Part shown: piece after piece, positions 1 through 8,727 of the stretch
How positions within the stretch are numbered: the stretch's first letter is position 1
Layout of the letters: the number at the start of each line of letters is the position of its first letter
Source of the DNA: Deferribacteraceae bacterium UBA6799
GTDB lineage: Bacteria; Chrysiogenota; Deferribacteres; Deferribacterales; Geovibrionaceae
Length of the DNA stretch: 64,000 bases
Assembly: GCA_002452335.1 (NCBI GenBank)
Contig: DKFJ01000003.1
Coordinates: 93,528 to 157,527, forward strand
Direction: 5' to 3'
Made by a program: the position numbers and the translations under genes
Notes under the pieces: model-generated
What the model saw: only the letters and a program-made list of their open reading frames with translations
The model's database searches: none
What the model was told of the DNA's origin: nothing

Positions 1-3
1 AAC

Positions 4-1134
4 ATGGAAAAGCAGCTTGCGGACAGTTTTTCCACATTGAAACTCCAGACCAGCGAGCTGAACCTGATACTGGACTCACTGCCCCTGTCCATTTTTATGA
101 AAGATACCAAGAACAATATTCTGATGGGCAACAAATACTCCGCCCAGATGTTCGGCGTGTCCATAGACGAGATGGAGAACAGACCTGTTAAGGATTTCTT
201 CCCGATAGATTTCGGCAGATATTATGACGACGATCTGGAGATAATCAAGACAGGAAAACCAATCCGCAGAATAATCCAGCGCTATATCACAAACAAAGGG
301 GAGCGCACCGTAATAACCGACAAAGTCCCTATAATGAATAATTACGGAGAGGTACAATCCATTCTAGTCATCTCCACAGACATCACTGACGACATCAGAG
401 CGCAGGAGGAAAAGACCCGCACTCTGGACGCCCTGTATCAGCAGTCGAAAATGGCGGAAATGGGCGCCATGATAGGCGCTATAGCCCACCAGTGGAAGCA
501 GCCTCTGAACTCTCTGGGGCTTCTGGCTCAGGTGATAGTATCTGACGCGGAGGATGGAACCGCCGACAAGGAATCGCTCATCAACAACGCCCAGATGATA
601 ATGACCAGCGTGCAGTTCATGAACCAGACTATAAACGATTTCTCCGGTTTTTTCAGACACGACAAAAAGAACGAGCTTTTTACCGCCTGTGAGACCATAA
701 AAGAGATCTATGCTCTTATTGACAGACAGTTCGAAAAAAACGCCATAGAAGTGGTCTTTCACGATCACAGACATTTTGATGTTTTCGGGCTTAAAAACGA
801 GTTCAAACAGGTCTGCCTGAATGTTCTGAACAATGCCAAAGAGGCGCTGATAGCATCCCAGCAGAAGCATAAGCGTGTGGATATTTCATACGGCCTTAAT
901 GAAAAGTACGGTCAGATCATAATCAGCGATAACGCCGGAGGAATAGACAGCTCGCTTCTCCCTGACGCTCTTTTCGAGATGAACAAAACCACCAAAACGG
1001 AAGGAACAGGTCTGGGGCTTTATATCTGCAAAACAATAATAACATCTCACATGGGCGGCACCATCACAGCGGAAAACAAAAACGGCGGAGCCTGCTTCAC
1101 CATAACCCTGCCCATAGTCTCCCTTGAGCCCTGA
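4..1134 (+). CDS. PAS-domain sensor histidine kinase (5' end may lie outside the window)
   Basis: Signal-transducing histidine kinase. A PAS-like sensor region covers about residues 20-130 and runs into a dimerisation/phosphoacceptor helix with the motif AHQWKQPLN (phospho-His about residue 162). The C-terminal HATPase domain shows an N box (NNAKEAL), a G1 box (DNAGGI) and a G2 box (GTGLGLYI). HQW-type phosphoacceptor helices belong to a known kinase subgroup. There is no membrane segment in the visible part. The first ATG is at base 4 and the frame stays open to base 1, with the PAS domain beginning almost at once, so an N-terminal sensor or membrane portion may be missing. No response regulator follows, so its partner is unknown. 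Confidence 0.85.
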   Translation: MEKQLADSFSTLKLQTSELNLILDSLPLSIFMKDTKNNILMGNKYSAQMFGVSIDEMENRPVKDFFPIDFGRYYDDDLEIIKTGKPIRRIIQRYITNKGERTVITDKVPIMNNYGEVQSILVISTDITDDIRAQEEKTRTLDALYQQSKMAEMGAMIGAIAHQWKQPLNSLGLLAQVIVSDAEDGTADKESLINNAQMIMTSVQFMNQTINDFSGFFRHDKKNELFTACETIKEIYALIDRQFEKNAIEVVFHDHRHFDVFGLKNEFKQVCLNVLNNAKEALIASQQKHKRVDISYGLNEKYGQIIISDNAGGIDSSLLPDALFEMNKTTKTEGTGLGLYICKTIITSHMGGTITAENKNGGACFTITLPIVSLEP

Positions 1135-1237
1135 CCCGCTGACTCAATATATTTTATTATCTGTCAGTAAGTTTTTCGTTTTCATGTTATATTATATAAT
1201 AACCTTTCAAATCTTATGCCATTCCGGAGGATGATGT

Positions 1238-2707
1238 ATGCTCGATAGTTTTGAGAAACAGAAAACCATATCCAAAGAGGAATACGACAGGGAGCTCCAA
1301 AGACTCCGCACGGAACTGATTAACGCTCAATACGAGTTCAAAAAATATAAACGTCCGATGATAGTGGTGCTCACGGGACTGGACGGCTCCGGAAAAGGCG
1401 ATCTGGTAAACTTCATGGCTGATATCATGGACACCAGGATGATAGAGACCTCTACTTTCTGGCAGGAAACGGACGAGGAGAAGGAACGCCCCTACTACTT
1501 CCGCTTCTGGAACGCCATGCCGCCCGGCGGAAAACTTGGCATCTATTTCAACGGCTGGTACGAACGCTGCATCAAAAGACATCTGGAAGGCACTGACAAC
1601 GCAGAGCAGTTCACAAAAAAACTGGAAGAAGCCGCCGATTTCGAAAAGATGCTGGCTCTGGACGGAACAGTGATAGTAAAGATGTGGGCTCACATCTCTA
1701 AAAAAGAACAGAAAAAACGCCACGAAAAACTCGCCGTCAAATTTAAGCAGAGCAATGACATAGCCGAACGGGCCCAGTGGTATTACAGCAACTATGAAAA
1801 GATAACCCAGAGCGCCGAAATGGCGTATAAGACCACCCACAATGAGTTCGCCCCCTGGGAGATAATAGACTGCTCAGACAGACGAACCAGAGAGATTCGC
1901 TTTCTCCAGATAATACTGGATTATATGAACAGAGGACTGAAAGCGGAACTGCCGAAAAGCCGCACAGACAACATCACCGGTCTGTCTTTTCCCAATGTTC
2001 TGGATTCGCTTAAGCAGAACGGCGAAACCGATTCTAAAACATACCGCAAGGAGATGGACACCCTGGTGGCTGAGCTGCGCCCGCTGGCATGGGAAGCATA
2101 TAAAAAAGGACTCAGCTCTATGATAGTTTTCGAGGGATGGGACGCCGCCGGTAAGGGCGGATGCATCCGCCGTCTGCTCAGAGCCTTTGACATGAGGCTC
2201 TCAAAAGTAACATCAATCGCCGCCCCGACATCCGAGGAGCTGTCCAGACATTATCTCTGGCGTTTCTGGCGTCAGGTGCCCAGAGCAGGTCATATATCCA
2301 TTTTTGACAGATCCTGGTACGGACGTGTTCTGGTGGAGCGCCTGGAAAACATCACCCCTCCCGGCGACTGGTTCAGAGGATATTCCGAGATCAGCAGTTT
2401 TGAGGCGCATCTGGCGGACAGAGGTGTTCTGCTGCTGAAATTCTTTCTGCACATATCCGACGATGAACAGCTTGAGCGGTTCAAAGAGCGTCAGGAGATT
2501 CCCTGGAAACAGCACAAGATAACTGATGAGGACTGGCGCAACAGAGAGAAAAACGACCAGTATAAGGACGCCTACAACGAGATGTTCTTCAAAACCAGCA
2601 CACGGCACGCCCCCTGGACGATAGTCCCGGCGAATGATAAAAAGGCGGCGAGACTGACCGTTCTGAGAAGCGTGAAAGAAGCGTTTGAAAAAGCGCTGGC
2701 AAAATAA
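1238..2707 (+). CDS. pap: Polyphosphate:AMP phosphotransferase (two fused PPK2 domains)
   Basis: Cytosolic enzyme of the PPK2 family, expected to phosphorylate AMP with polyphosphate. The 489-residue length and two tandem PPK2 units match the class II (PAP) architecture. The first unit has Walker A GLDGSGKGD (residues 47-55) and the second GWDAAGKGG (about 300-308). Both carry a WYxR-type motif: GWYER in the N-terminal half and SWYGR in the C-terminal half. In known two-domain members only the C-terminal unit is thought catalytic. The ATG at 1238 follows a GGAGG ribosome site at 1227-1231. A possible -10 TATAAT lies at 1195-1200. A strong terminator follows, so the gene looks monocistronic. 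Confidence 0.9.
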   Translation: MLDSFEKQKTISKEEYDRELQRLRTELINAQYEFKKYKRPMIVVLTGLDGSGKGDLVNFMADIMDTRMIETSTFWQETDEEKERPYYFRFWNAMPPGGKLGIYFNGWYERCIKRHLEGTDNAEQFTKKLEEAADFEKMLALDGTVIVKMWAHISKKEQKKRHEKLAVKFKQSNDIAERAQWYYSNYEKITQSAEMAYKTTHNEFAPWEIIDCSDRRTREIRFLQIILDYMNRGLKAELPKSRTDNITGLSFPNVLDSLKQNGETDSKTYRKEMDTLVAELRPLAWEAYKKGLSSMIVFEGWDAAGKGGCIRRLLRAFDMRLSKVTSIAAPTSEELSRHYLWRFWRQVPRAGHISIFDRSWYGRVLVERLENITPPGDWFRGYSEISSFEAHLADRGVLLLKFFLHISDDEQLERFKERQEIPWKQHKITDEDWRNREKNDQYKDAYNEMFFKTSTRHAPWTIVPANDKKAARLTVLRSVKEAFEKALAK

Positions 2708-2713
2708 AAACCG

Positions 2714-2740
2714 GGCGGTATGCAGATACCGCCTTTTTTT
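2714..2740 (+). terminator. Rho-independent terminator after pap
   Basis: Perfect 8-bp stem (GGCGGTAT / ATACCGCC) with a GCAG loop and a run of seven T directly after it, 6 bases beyond the pap stop codon. Confidence 0.9.
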
Positions 2741-2801
2741 GTATATGGGCAAAATATGCGCATAGGTGTGAATTTTTTACTAATTTAAATTTACGAGGAC
2801 T

Positions 2802-2810
2802 TGGTATATT
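2802..2810 (+). promoter_or_regulatory. Extended -10 promoter element close to the kinase ATG
   Basis: TGGTATATT fits the extended -10 pattern TGnTATAAT at five of the six core positions. The predicted transcription start falls about base 2817, two bases before the ATG at 2819. That would give an essentially leaderless message. No convincing -35 is visible. Confidence 0.4.
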
Positions 2811-2818
2811 CTAGTCTT

Positions 2819-4072
2819 ATGAAAACAAACAGGACACTTAAGATTCTTCTTGTGCTGGCGCTGGTGCTTAATCTCGCTGTGATGGTTATGCAGATATACA
2901 ATACCAGAGCCACGATAAACAACGCCAGAAGCTCCCTGATTATGCTGGGCAAAACAGCCCTGTCCACCTTCGAGGGCGGCAGACGGGCGATGATGGCTCT
3001 TAACCCGCAGTATTCCGACAGACTGAAGAGTTTTCTGCACGAAGCGGACACGGAATCCGCCGTGAGATCCATATATCTGTTCAATGAAGACGGCTCTGTC
3101 ATCCTGAATACAGGCGGCATAACACCGCCAGCTGTGACTCTGACCGGCAAAGGCATAGCGGACACGGACGACGGCATATTCATATACAGAACACTGAAAC
3201 CCCGCAACGGCGGATACGGCATGGGCATGGGCGGTGGATTCGGACAGGGGATGATGAATCACTTTCCGGAAAATAAATCTGTGAAGCTCATAGGCGCTGT
3301 TCTTATCGATGCGTCCTCTCTGGAGACAGTGCGCAACTCCGAGCTGACGTTTCTTGGCGCTGTGGTTCTTCTTCAGCTTGTTCTCGGCGCAGTATTTCTC
3401 TATACCCTCCGGCTGATAAAGCTGTCTGAGGACAGGGCAAAAGAGCTGGAGCTGAGAGACAGAGAGGCGCAGATGGGCAAAATGTCTCTGGTGATGGCGC
3501 ATGAACTGAAAAATCCCCTGAGCACTGTTAAAGGACTGATAGAGTATCTGGCGAAAAAATCTGAAGGCGCTCAGAACGACATAGCGCTCAGATGCGTGGA
3601 CGAACTTTCACGTCTGGACAGGATCGTGAACGATTTCCTGACATACGGGCGTGACCTGACTCCGGAAACTTCTCAGATAGATATTTTCTCCCTGACGGCG
3701 GACACAGCAAAACTGCTGGAGATAGACGCCGCGCAGAAGGGCATCAGCATAGACCTGTCCGGTATGCACACCACCATAGAGGCGGACGGGGCGAAGATGA
3801 AGCAGGTGCTTTTCAACCTGCTGCTGAACGCCATGCAGGCATCGCCCGAGCATGCTAAAATATCCGTAGAGGTGCTTCAGCACCGCCTGAAGATAACCAA
3901 TAAGGTAAAAAACCCCTCCTTCGACACGGAGAAGATAGGCACGCCCTTCTATACCACAAAAACCGTGGGCACAGGGCTGGGTATCGCCATAGTCAGACGG
4001 ATACTGTCCCTGCACGGTTTCGGGTTCAGCATACACGCCGGCGAAGAATTTACAGTGGAGATAACCTACTGA
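2819..4072 (+). CDS. Membrane sensor histidine kinase of an NtrC-type two-component pair
   Basis: Two-transmembrane sensor kinase, 417 residues from ATG 2819. TM1 covers about residues 8-27; an extracytoplasmic sensor region of about 150 residues follows; TM2 is near 183-205. The cytoplasmic part has a HisKA helix with MAHELKNPLS and a HATPase domain with NLLLNAMQAS and GTGLGIAIV. The sensor loop contains a run made almost only of Gly, Met and Tyr (GYGMGMGGGFGQGMMNH, residues about 139-155), which suggests metal binding, by inference. A TTG at 2801 would add six residues but sits two bases behind its only purine-rich site, so ATG 2819 is preferred. The stop overlaps the next start (TGATG). 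Confidence 0.87.
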   Translation: MKTNRTLKILLVLALVLNLAVMVMQIYNTRATINNARSSLIMLGKTALSTFEGGRRAMMALNPQYSDRLKSFLHEADTESAVRSIYLFNEDGSVILNTGGITPPAVTLTGKGIADTDDGIFIYRTLKPRNGGYGMGMGGGFGQGMMNHFPENKSVKLIGAVLIDASSLETVRNSELTFLGAVVLLQLVLGAVFLYTLRLIKLSEDRAKELELRDREAQMGKMSLVMAHELKNPLSTVKGLIEYLAKKSEGAQNDIALRCVDELSRLDRIVNDFLTYGRDLTPETSQIDIFSLTADTAKLLEIDAAQKGISIDLSGMHTTIEADGAKMKQVLFNLLLNAMQASPEHAKISVEVLQHRLKITNKVKNPSFDTEKIGTPFYTTKTVGTGLGIAIVRRILSLHGFGFSIHAGEEFTVEITY

Positions 4073-5373
4073 TGCGTATATTGATAGTTGACGACGAACA
4101 GAACCACAGACTGATGCTGAAACTGCATCTGGAAGACGCCGGACACACCACAGCCGAAGCAAAGAACGGCATGGAGGCGCTGTCCCTTATGGGTGAACAG
4201 GATTTTGACGCCGTTCTTCTGGACATGAAGATGGATATAATGGACGGCATAACCACTCTGGGCATGATGCGCCAGAGGGGCATAGATACTCCTGTGGTGA
4301 TAATCACCGCCTTTTCCACGGTGAAAACCGCAGTTGAGGCGATGAAGCTGGGAGCAGAGGACTATCTGACAAAACCTGTGGATATGGATCAGCTCATGTC
4401 CGCTCTGGAAAAATGCGGTCCGAAACAAAGCGCCCCATCATATGCCCCCTCCACCGACTATGTGTTCGGTGGGGTATATTCGGAAACAGGTCTGGGAAGC
4501 ATCATCAGCCAGCTTAAGCTGGTCGCCCCCACAGACGCCACAGTGCTCATTCTGGGCGAATCCGGCACAGGAAAGGAACTGATCGCCAGATCCATACACG
4601 ACAACTCCCGCAGAAAAGATAAGTCATATATGGCTATCAACTGCGCCGCCCTGAGCGAAAATATCGTAGAGAGCGAACTCTTTGGACATGTGAAGGGAGC
4701 TTTCACCACAGCTGTGCGGGACAAGGCAGGGCTTTTCGAGGCGGCGGACGGCGGCACCCTTTTTCTGGACGAGATAGGCGAGCTGTCGCTCTCTGTTCAG
4801 GCGAAACTTCTAAGAGTGCTTCAGGAAGGCACTTTTGAGCGTGTCGGCGATACCAAGACAATCAGGACAGACGTGCGCATCCTAGCCGCCACCAATAAAA
4901 ATCTGAAAAAAATATCAGAGAAAGGCGAGTTCCGGGAAGATCTTTATTTCCGTCTGGCGGTTTTTCCCGTGGAGGTTCCCCCTCTCAGAGAACGCAAGGA
5001 GGAGATACCCCTTCTGGTGAAATTCTTCATAGACAAGCACGCCCAGAAATTCGGAAAGCTTGTGAAATCAGCCGATCAGGCATATCTGAAAAAACTGAAC
5101 ACATACGGCTTCCCCGGAAACATAAGGGAGCTGGAAAACATAGTGGAGCGGAGCATGATTCTGACCACCTCCGCCAAACTGGAGGCTGCCACCCTTCCGT
5201 CATTCGGCGGAACGCAGGACGGCGGGTTAAGCATCCGTGACAACGAACGTGACCTTATTGTGAAGGCACTGCGGAAAACCGGAGGAAATAAGTCAAAAGC
5301 GGCAGAAATACTTGAGATTTCCAGACGAACTCTGCACAATAAGATAAAAGAGTTCGACATAGAGGATGAATAA
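4072..5373 (+). CDS. Sigma-54-dependent response regulator (NtrC family)
   Basis: Transcription activator of 433 residues. The receiver domain (1-120) has acidic D7/D8, phospho-Asp D51 and K101. The AAA+ domain has Walker A GESGTGKE (162-169) and Walker B GTLFLDEIGEL. The C-terminal Fis-type helix-turn-helix includes GNKSKAAEILEISRRTLHNK. The sigma-54 contact loop reads GAFTTA (209-214) instead of the canonical GAFTGA, an unusual change at a near-invariant Gly. The gene overlaps the kinase upstream (TGATG) and the beta-barrel gene downstream (TAATG), so the three are probably co-transcribed and coupled in translation. The regulon is not evident from the window. Confidence 0.92.
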   Translation: MRILIVDDEQNHRLMLKLHLEDAGHTTAEAKNGMEALSLMGEQDFDAVLLDMKMDIMDGITTLGMMRQRGIDTPVVIITAFSTVKTAVEAMKLGAEDYLTKPVDMDQLMSALEKCGPKQSAPSYAPSTDYVFGGVYSETGLGSIISQLKLVAPTDATVLILGESGTGKELIARSIHDNSRRKDKSYMAINCAALSENIVESELFGHVKGAFTTAVRDKAGLFEAADGGTLFLDEIGELSLSVQAKLLRVLQEGTFERVGDTKTIRTDVRILAATNKNLKKISEKGEFREDLYFRLAVFPVEVPPLRERKEEIPLLVKFFIDKHAQKFGKLVKSADQAYLKKLNTYGFPGNIRELENIVERSMILTTSAKLEAATLPSFGGTQDGGLSIRDNERDLIVKALRKTGGNKSKAAEILEISRRTLHNKIKEFDIEDE

Positions 5374-6281
5374 TGCGCATTATTTTAATTTCAGTTCTGG
5401 TAATGATTTCCTTTTCGGCTTTTGCCGCTGACAAATTTCGCGGTTATATCGGTTTTGGCGCCGGATATATCTCCACAGACGACAACATGTCTGTATCCGC
5501 AGACAACAGGGATCAGACAGTTAATATTTTTTCAAAAACACTGCCTATAGTCACTGGCGAACTGAAATACGAAACCGGAGATATGGTCTTCCATATCGGC
5601 AGACCGCTGGATTCACCTGACCCAGCTTTCTCTGCGGGCATCACAAAAAAATTCTCCGAGGATTCCTCTCTGGATATCTCCGCTAAATATATCGCCGGAA
5701 ATGCCTGGGAAAACCCCTATCTGGAGCGCAGGACAGAAACAGGCGAAGCCATATCCGGTCTCACCGCCAGATATGAAGGCATCGGAGGGTCTTTTCTGTT
5801 CGCTGAGGCGTCTGTGCTGAGGCACGACATAAAGGACGATGACGCCGGAGACGCATACGACACGCTGAGCAGAGACGGCATAGAAACAGAGATCAGGCTG
5901 GGCTACACCCTGAAGAAAAAAGGCAAAGGCTCGGCAGATTTTTATCTCTATTACAACATGGACAACAGAGACGGCGATGCCGAATCATCAGACGCTTTCG
6001 GTCAGGGAATCATGTTCAAAATGCTGACAGCCAAAAAAGATTTACTAGTGTTCGGAGCTGAGACCATTTTCCGGGAATTTGACTCCATGAATCCCTATTT
6101 TGATAAAACAAGAAACGATATGGGCTACCGCCTCTTCGCTACTTACACCTTCAACAATGTGTTCGGCAGCAAAGGCAAGTTTATATCATTAACTGGTTTT
6201 CATGCGGCATCCGTTTCTAATATCTCTTTCTTCGACTCAAACAGCTCCGGCGGACTGGTGACAGCGGGGTTCCGTTTCTGA
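5373..6281 (+). CDS. Putative outer-membrane beta-barrel protein
   Basis: 302-residue protein with a clear signal peptide (hydrophobic core, cleavage after AFA-A near residue 18). The mature part has alternating hydrophobic and polar residues typical of transmembrane beta strands, many aromatic girdle positions, and a C-terminal phenylalanine (GFRF) as recognised by the Bam machinery. I do not recognise a family. It starts inside the stop of the response regulator (TAATG), so it is probably made together with that pair, as a porin-like target or a signalling accessory. The link is inference from the overlap. Confidence 0.7.
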   Translation: MRIILISVLVMISFSAFAADKFRGYIGFGAGYISTDDNMSVSADNRDQTVNIFSKTLPIVTGELKYETGDMVFHIGRPLDSPDPAFSAGITKKFSEDSSLDISAKYIAGNAWENPYLERRTETGEAISGLTARYEGIGGSFLFAEASVLRHDIKDDDAGDAYDTLSRDGIETEIRLGYTLKKKGKGSADFYLYYNMDNRDGDAESSDAFGQGIMFKMLTAKKDLLVFGAETIFREFDSMNPYFDKTRNDMGYRLFATYTFNNVFGSKGKFISLTGFHAASVSNISFFDSNSSGGLVTAGFRF

Positions 6282-6347
6282 GTTTATAGGTATACAATAA
6301 GACAAAAATGGTGTATTTTATATCTATAAACATACAGAGGCAGGAAT

Positions 6348-7664
6348 ATGAAAAAAATCCTTATTCTCGGAGGCGGTTTCGGGGGACTGACAGCCTTATC
6401 ATTCCTTAAAAAACACATCAGACGCAAAAAAGTTGATGTGACCCTCATAGACAAGAACAACTATTCACTCTTTACACCCATGCTGGCGGAAGTAGTCAGC
6501 GGAAATATAAAGCCGGAGAACATCGTTTTTCCCCTGAGGGAAATCTGCGTGAAAAGCGGCGTAAAAATTTTTAAAGACGAAGTCCACAATATAGATAAGA
6601 ACGCCAGAAAGGTTATCTGTGAAAACGGTGAATACGAATACGATTATCTGATAGTCGCCACGGGAAGCCGCACTAACTTCAGAGGCAACGAAAGCGCCAT
6701 GAGAAACGCTTTTGAGTTCAAAAACATAACAGACGCCATCCACATAAAATATCTGATAATCGACTTTCTGGAAAAAGCCAGCACCATGACAGACAGCGCG
6801 GAGAAGAAAAAACTCCTGTCTTTCTCCATCATAGGCGGCGGTATCACCGGCGTGGAACTGGCGAGCGAGATGAACGACTTCATCCGGGCAAAGATAAAAA
6901 AAGAATACAACACAGTAACAAAAGACGAATACGACATAACCATCTTTGAATATGACAAAACCGTTCTGCCAGGCATAGACAAAGAACAGGCGCAGAAAGC
7001 GCAGGAAGTGCTCATAAGAAACGGTATAAACGTCATAAACGGCGCTATGGTGAAAGAAGTGGGGCTGACCCACATCAGCTACAGCCAGAACGGCAAAGAC
7101 GCTGACAAGAGCTCAACGATCACTGTATGGACAGCCGGAGTGGAAGGTCAGCAGTATCTGGAAAATGTCGGCGGAGAGATAACCCGCGACTGCCGTCTGC
7201 ATATTTCAAAAACTCTGAACCCGAAGAATCTGGACGCTCCAGAGATATTCATTATCGGCGACAGCTGTGCCTATGAGTATAAAGAAAAGATACTGCCTCC
7301 TGTGGCTCCTCTCGCTATGCAGCAGGGCGCTATGGCGGTGAAGAACATTCTGAGGCTGATAAACGGCAAAAAGCCCATAGAGTTCTCTTATCTGCATTTC
7401 GGCTATCTGGTTTCTCTGGGAAAAAACAACTCCGTTGTGAATCTGTTCGGGCTTAAGTTCAGAGGAGCGTTCGCCTATTGGCTGTGGAAGATGACCTATC
7501 TGTATAAGATCGGGATGTTCAAGAAACAGGTGGCGGTGTTCTTCGACTGGATCATGTCGTTCTGGTTCGGCAACGAATCGGTGCTGATTATAGATCAGGA
7601 CAACTGCACCAACTGTATCCTGCAAAAGAACCACAAAAAACCGAATAAAAAGACAATCGTATAG
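6348..7664 (+). CDS. ndh: Type II NADH dehydrogenase (NAD(P)/FAD-dependent oxidoreductase)
   Basis: 438-residue flavoprotein of the NDH-2 family, expected to move electrons from NADH to quinone without pumping protons. It has an N-terminal FAD dinucleotide-binding motif GGGFGGL (residues 8-14), a second Rossmann motif for NADH (IGGGITGVELASE, about 163-175) and the late FAD-binding motif IGDS near residue 303. The C-terminal stretch rich in Trp, Tyr and Phe resembles the amphipathic membrane anchor of the family. The tail adds a CTNC pair whose role is unclear. A purine-rich site (AGGCAGGA) precedes ATG 6348. It appears to be a single-gene unit. Confidence 0.85.
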   Translation: MKKILILGGGFGGLTALSFLKKHIRRKKVDVTLIDKNNYSLFTPMLAEVVSGNIKPENIVFPLREICVKSGVKIFKDEVHNIDKNARKVICENGEYEYDYLIVATGSRTNFRGNESAMRNAFEFKNITDAIHIKYLIIDFLEKASTMTDSAEKKKLLSFSIIGGGITGVELASEMNDFIRAKIKKEYNTVTKDEYDITIFEYDKTVLPGIDKEQAQKAQEVLIRNGINVINGAMVKEVGLTHISYSQNGKDADKSSTITVWTAGVEGQQYLENVGGEITRDCRLHISKTLNPKNLDAPEIFIIGDSCAYEYKEKILPPVAPLAMQQGAMAVKNILRLINGKKPIEFSYLHFGYLVSLGKNNSVVNLFGLKFRGAFAYWLWKMTYLYKIGMFKKQVAVFFDWIMSFWFGNESVLIIDQDNCTNCILQKNHKKPNKKTIV

Positions 7665-7757
7665 ACCTCGCTGTCCGGAAGTCTTATTTATAACATTGAA
7701 ACCTGCCTCTAAGTCAGTGTTTAGTCTTTAAACACACACTTACAGAATGGTTAAAAT

Positions 7758-8417
7758 TTATTTCCTGCATAAAATACTGAACCCGGACACCATTTCATCT
7801 GTATATTGCGCATTTTTATACAACTTTCTTCCAATAATTTTATGAAAAAGACTTCTTTTCCCAAATAATTTTGTCAGATTCATTATTGTCTCTTTTTCAT
7901 ATCTGATCGGCGCATATTCCATGCTGGAAAACTTCACATGTTCCATGAAGAGGTGATGTATACCATCTTTGGTGAATCTCCAGTAATCTTTAAATTCTCC
8001 GCTTTTCGGTGCGTGATATTTGAATAAGAATGGGACATAAACATATAAATAACCATCTTTTTTCATGATTCTATATAATTCCTCAACTGCTTTAAAAGGA
8101 TTGTAAACATGCTCCAAAACTGCGGAGCAGATCACCCCACTGTACTCTTCATCTTTTATCATATACATATCACATATATCAGCCACGATATCAGGTTTAA
8201 ATGCTGCGCAGAAATCAATTGATTTGTAGTTTCTGAACGGCAGTATTTCTGACAGACATCTTGAGGCCGCCCCAAAATCAAGGACTTCAGTACACTCCTC
8301 AGAAATTTGTTTTATCTTATTAAATCTGAATAAATCCCACTCACGCAATTCTTCTAAACTGTTGACTCTATCTGTAAAACCGTAGTCTTTATTAATATCG
8401 AAATTGAAACTGCTCAT
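7758..8417 (-). CDS. Class I SAM-dependent methyltransferase, AT-rich
   Basis: Small cytosolic methyltransferase, 219 residues from the chosen start. A SAM-binding loop of the Methyltransf_11 type is seen as VLDFGAASRC near residue 47. It continues with DICDMY and with VICSAVLEHVYNPFKAVEEL, the usual motif III region. The ATG at 8417 has GGAG about 9 bases upstream, whereas the earlier in-frame start adds 15 residues without a site. The gene and its upstream region are visibly richer in A and T than the neighbours, hinting at recent acquisition. The substrate is unknown; proteins of this type often act in surface glycan or lipid pathways. Confidence 0.75.
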   Translation of the reverse strand: MSSFNFDINKDYGFTDRVNSLEELREWDLFRFNKIKQISEECTEVLDFGAASRCLSEILPFRNYKSIDFCAAFKPDIVADICDMYMIKDEEYSGVICSAVLEHVYNPFKAVEELYRIMKKDGYLYVYVPFLFKYHAPKSGEFKDYWRFTKDGIHHLFMEHVKFSSMEYAPIRYEKETIMNLTKLFGKRSLFHKIIGRKLYKNAQYTDEMVSGFSILCRK

Positions 8418-8561
8418 ATGATGTTCTCCAAAAAAATGTAATATATGCTTTACATTTATCACATATACAGCTTTTTTTCATCATTTCATAGTTATTGTTA
8501 TCGAAGTCGTACTTTGAGCATTTCTAGAGAAGGATATTGAATTATAAGTTTTTTTAAATAA

Positions 8562-8593
8562 AAAAGGCTTAACGGATTTCCGTTAAGCCTTTT
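8562..8593 (-). terminator. Terminator behind the CAU tRNA gene
   Basis: Perfect 14-bp inverted repeat (AAAAGGCTTAACGG and its complement) with a 4-base loop, nine bases downstream of the tRNA. A T-rich stretch follows on the minus strand. Confidence 0.8.
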
Positions 8594-8601
8594 CAACTGA
8601 A

Positions 8602-8675
8602 TGGCGGTGCAGGGAATTGAACCCCGGACACTGCGGATATGAGCCGCATGCTCTAACCATCTGAGCTACACCGCC
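8602..8675 (-). tRNA. tRNA with CAU anticodon (elongator Met or Ile2)
   Basis: A complete cloverleaf is read on the minus strand. The acceptor stem is GGCGGTG / CACCGCC with discriminator A. The D arm holds AGCTCAGATGGTTAGAGC. The anticodon stem TGCGG / CCGCA closes the loop CTCATAT (anticodon CAT), and the T arm contains GGTTCAATT. The first acceptor pair is G-C, which excludes the initiator. Methionine and lysidine-modified isoleucine tRNAs share this anticodon and cannot be told apart here with certainty. CCA is not encoded. Confidence 0.93.
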
Positions 8676-8727
8676 GTTAGATAGGGATATTGATATACCC
8701 TATCTTTTTATCGCAGTCAATCTTTTT

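Noticed and set aside
7612..7664. CTNC motif at the NADH dehydrogenase C terminus as a metal site
   Set aside because: Only two Cys and no partner ligands; too weak to claim.
8680..8709. Hairpin GATAGGG / CCCTATC followed by T5 on the + strand
   Set aside because: Nothing on the + strand needs a terminator here and on the minus strand, where the genes lie, there is no T run; possibly a processing signal before the tRNA but not supportable.
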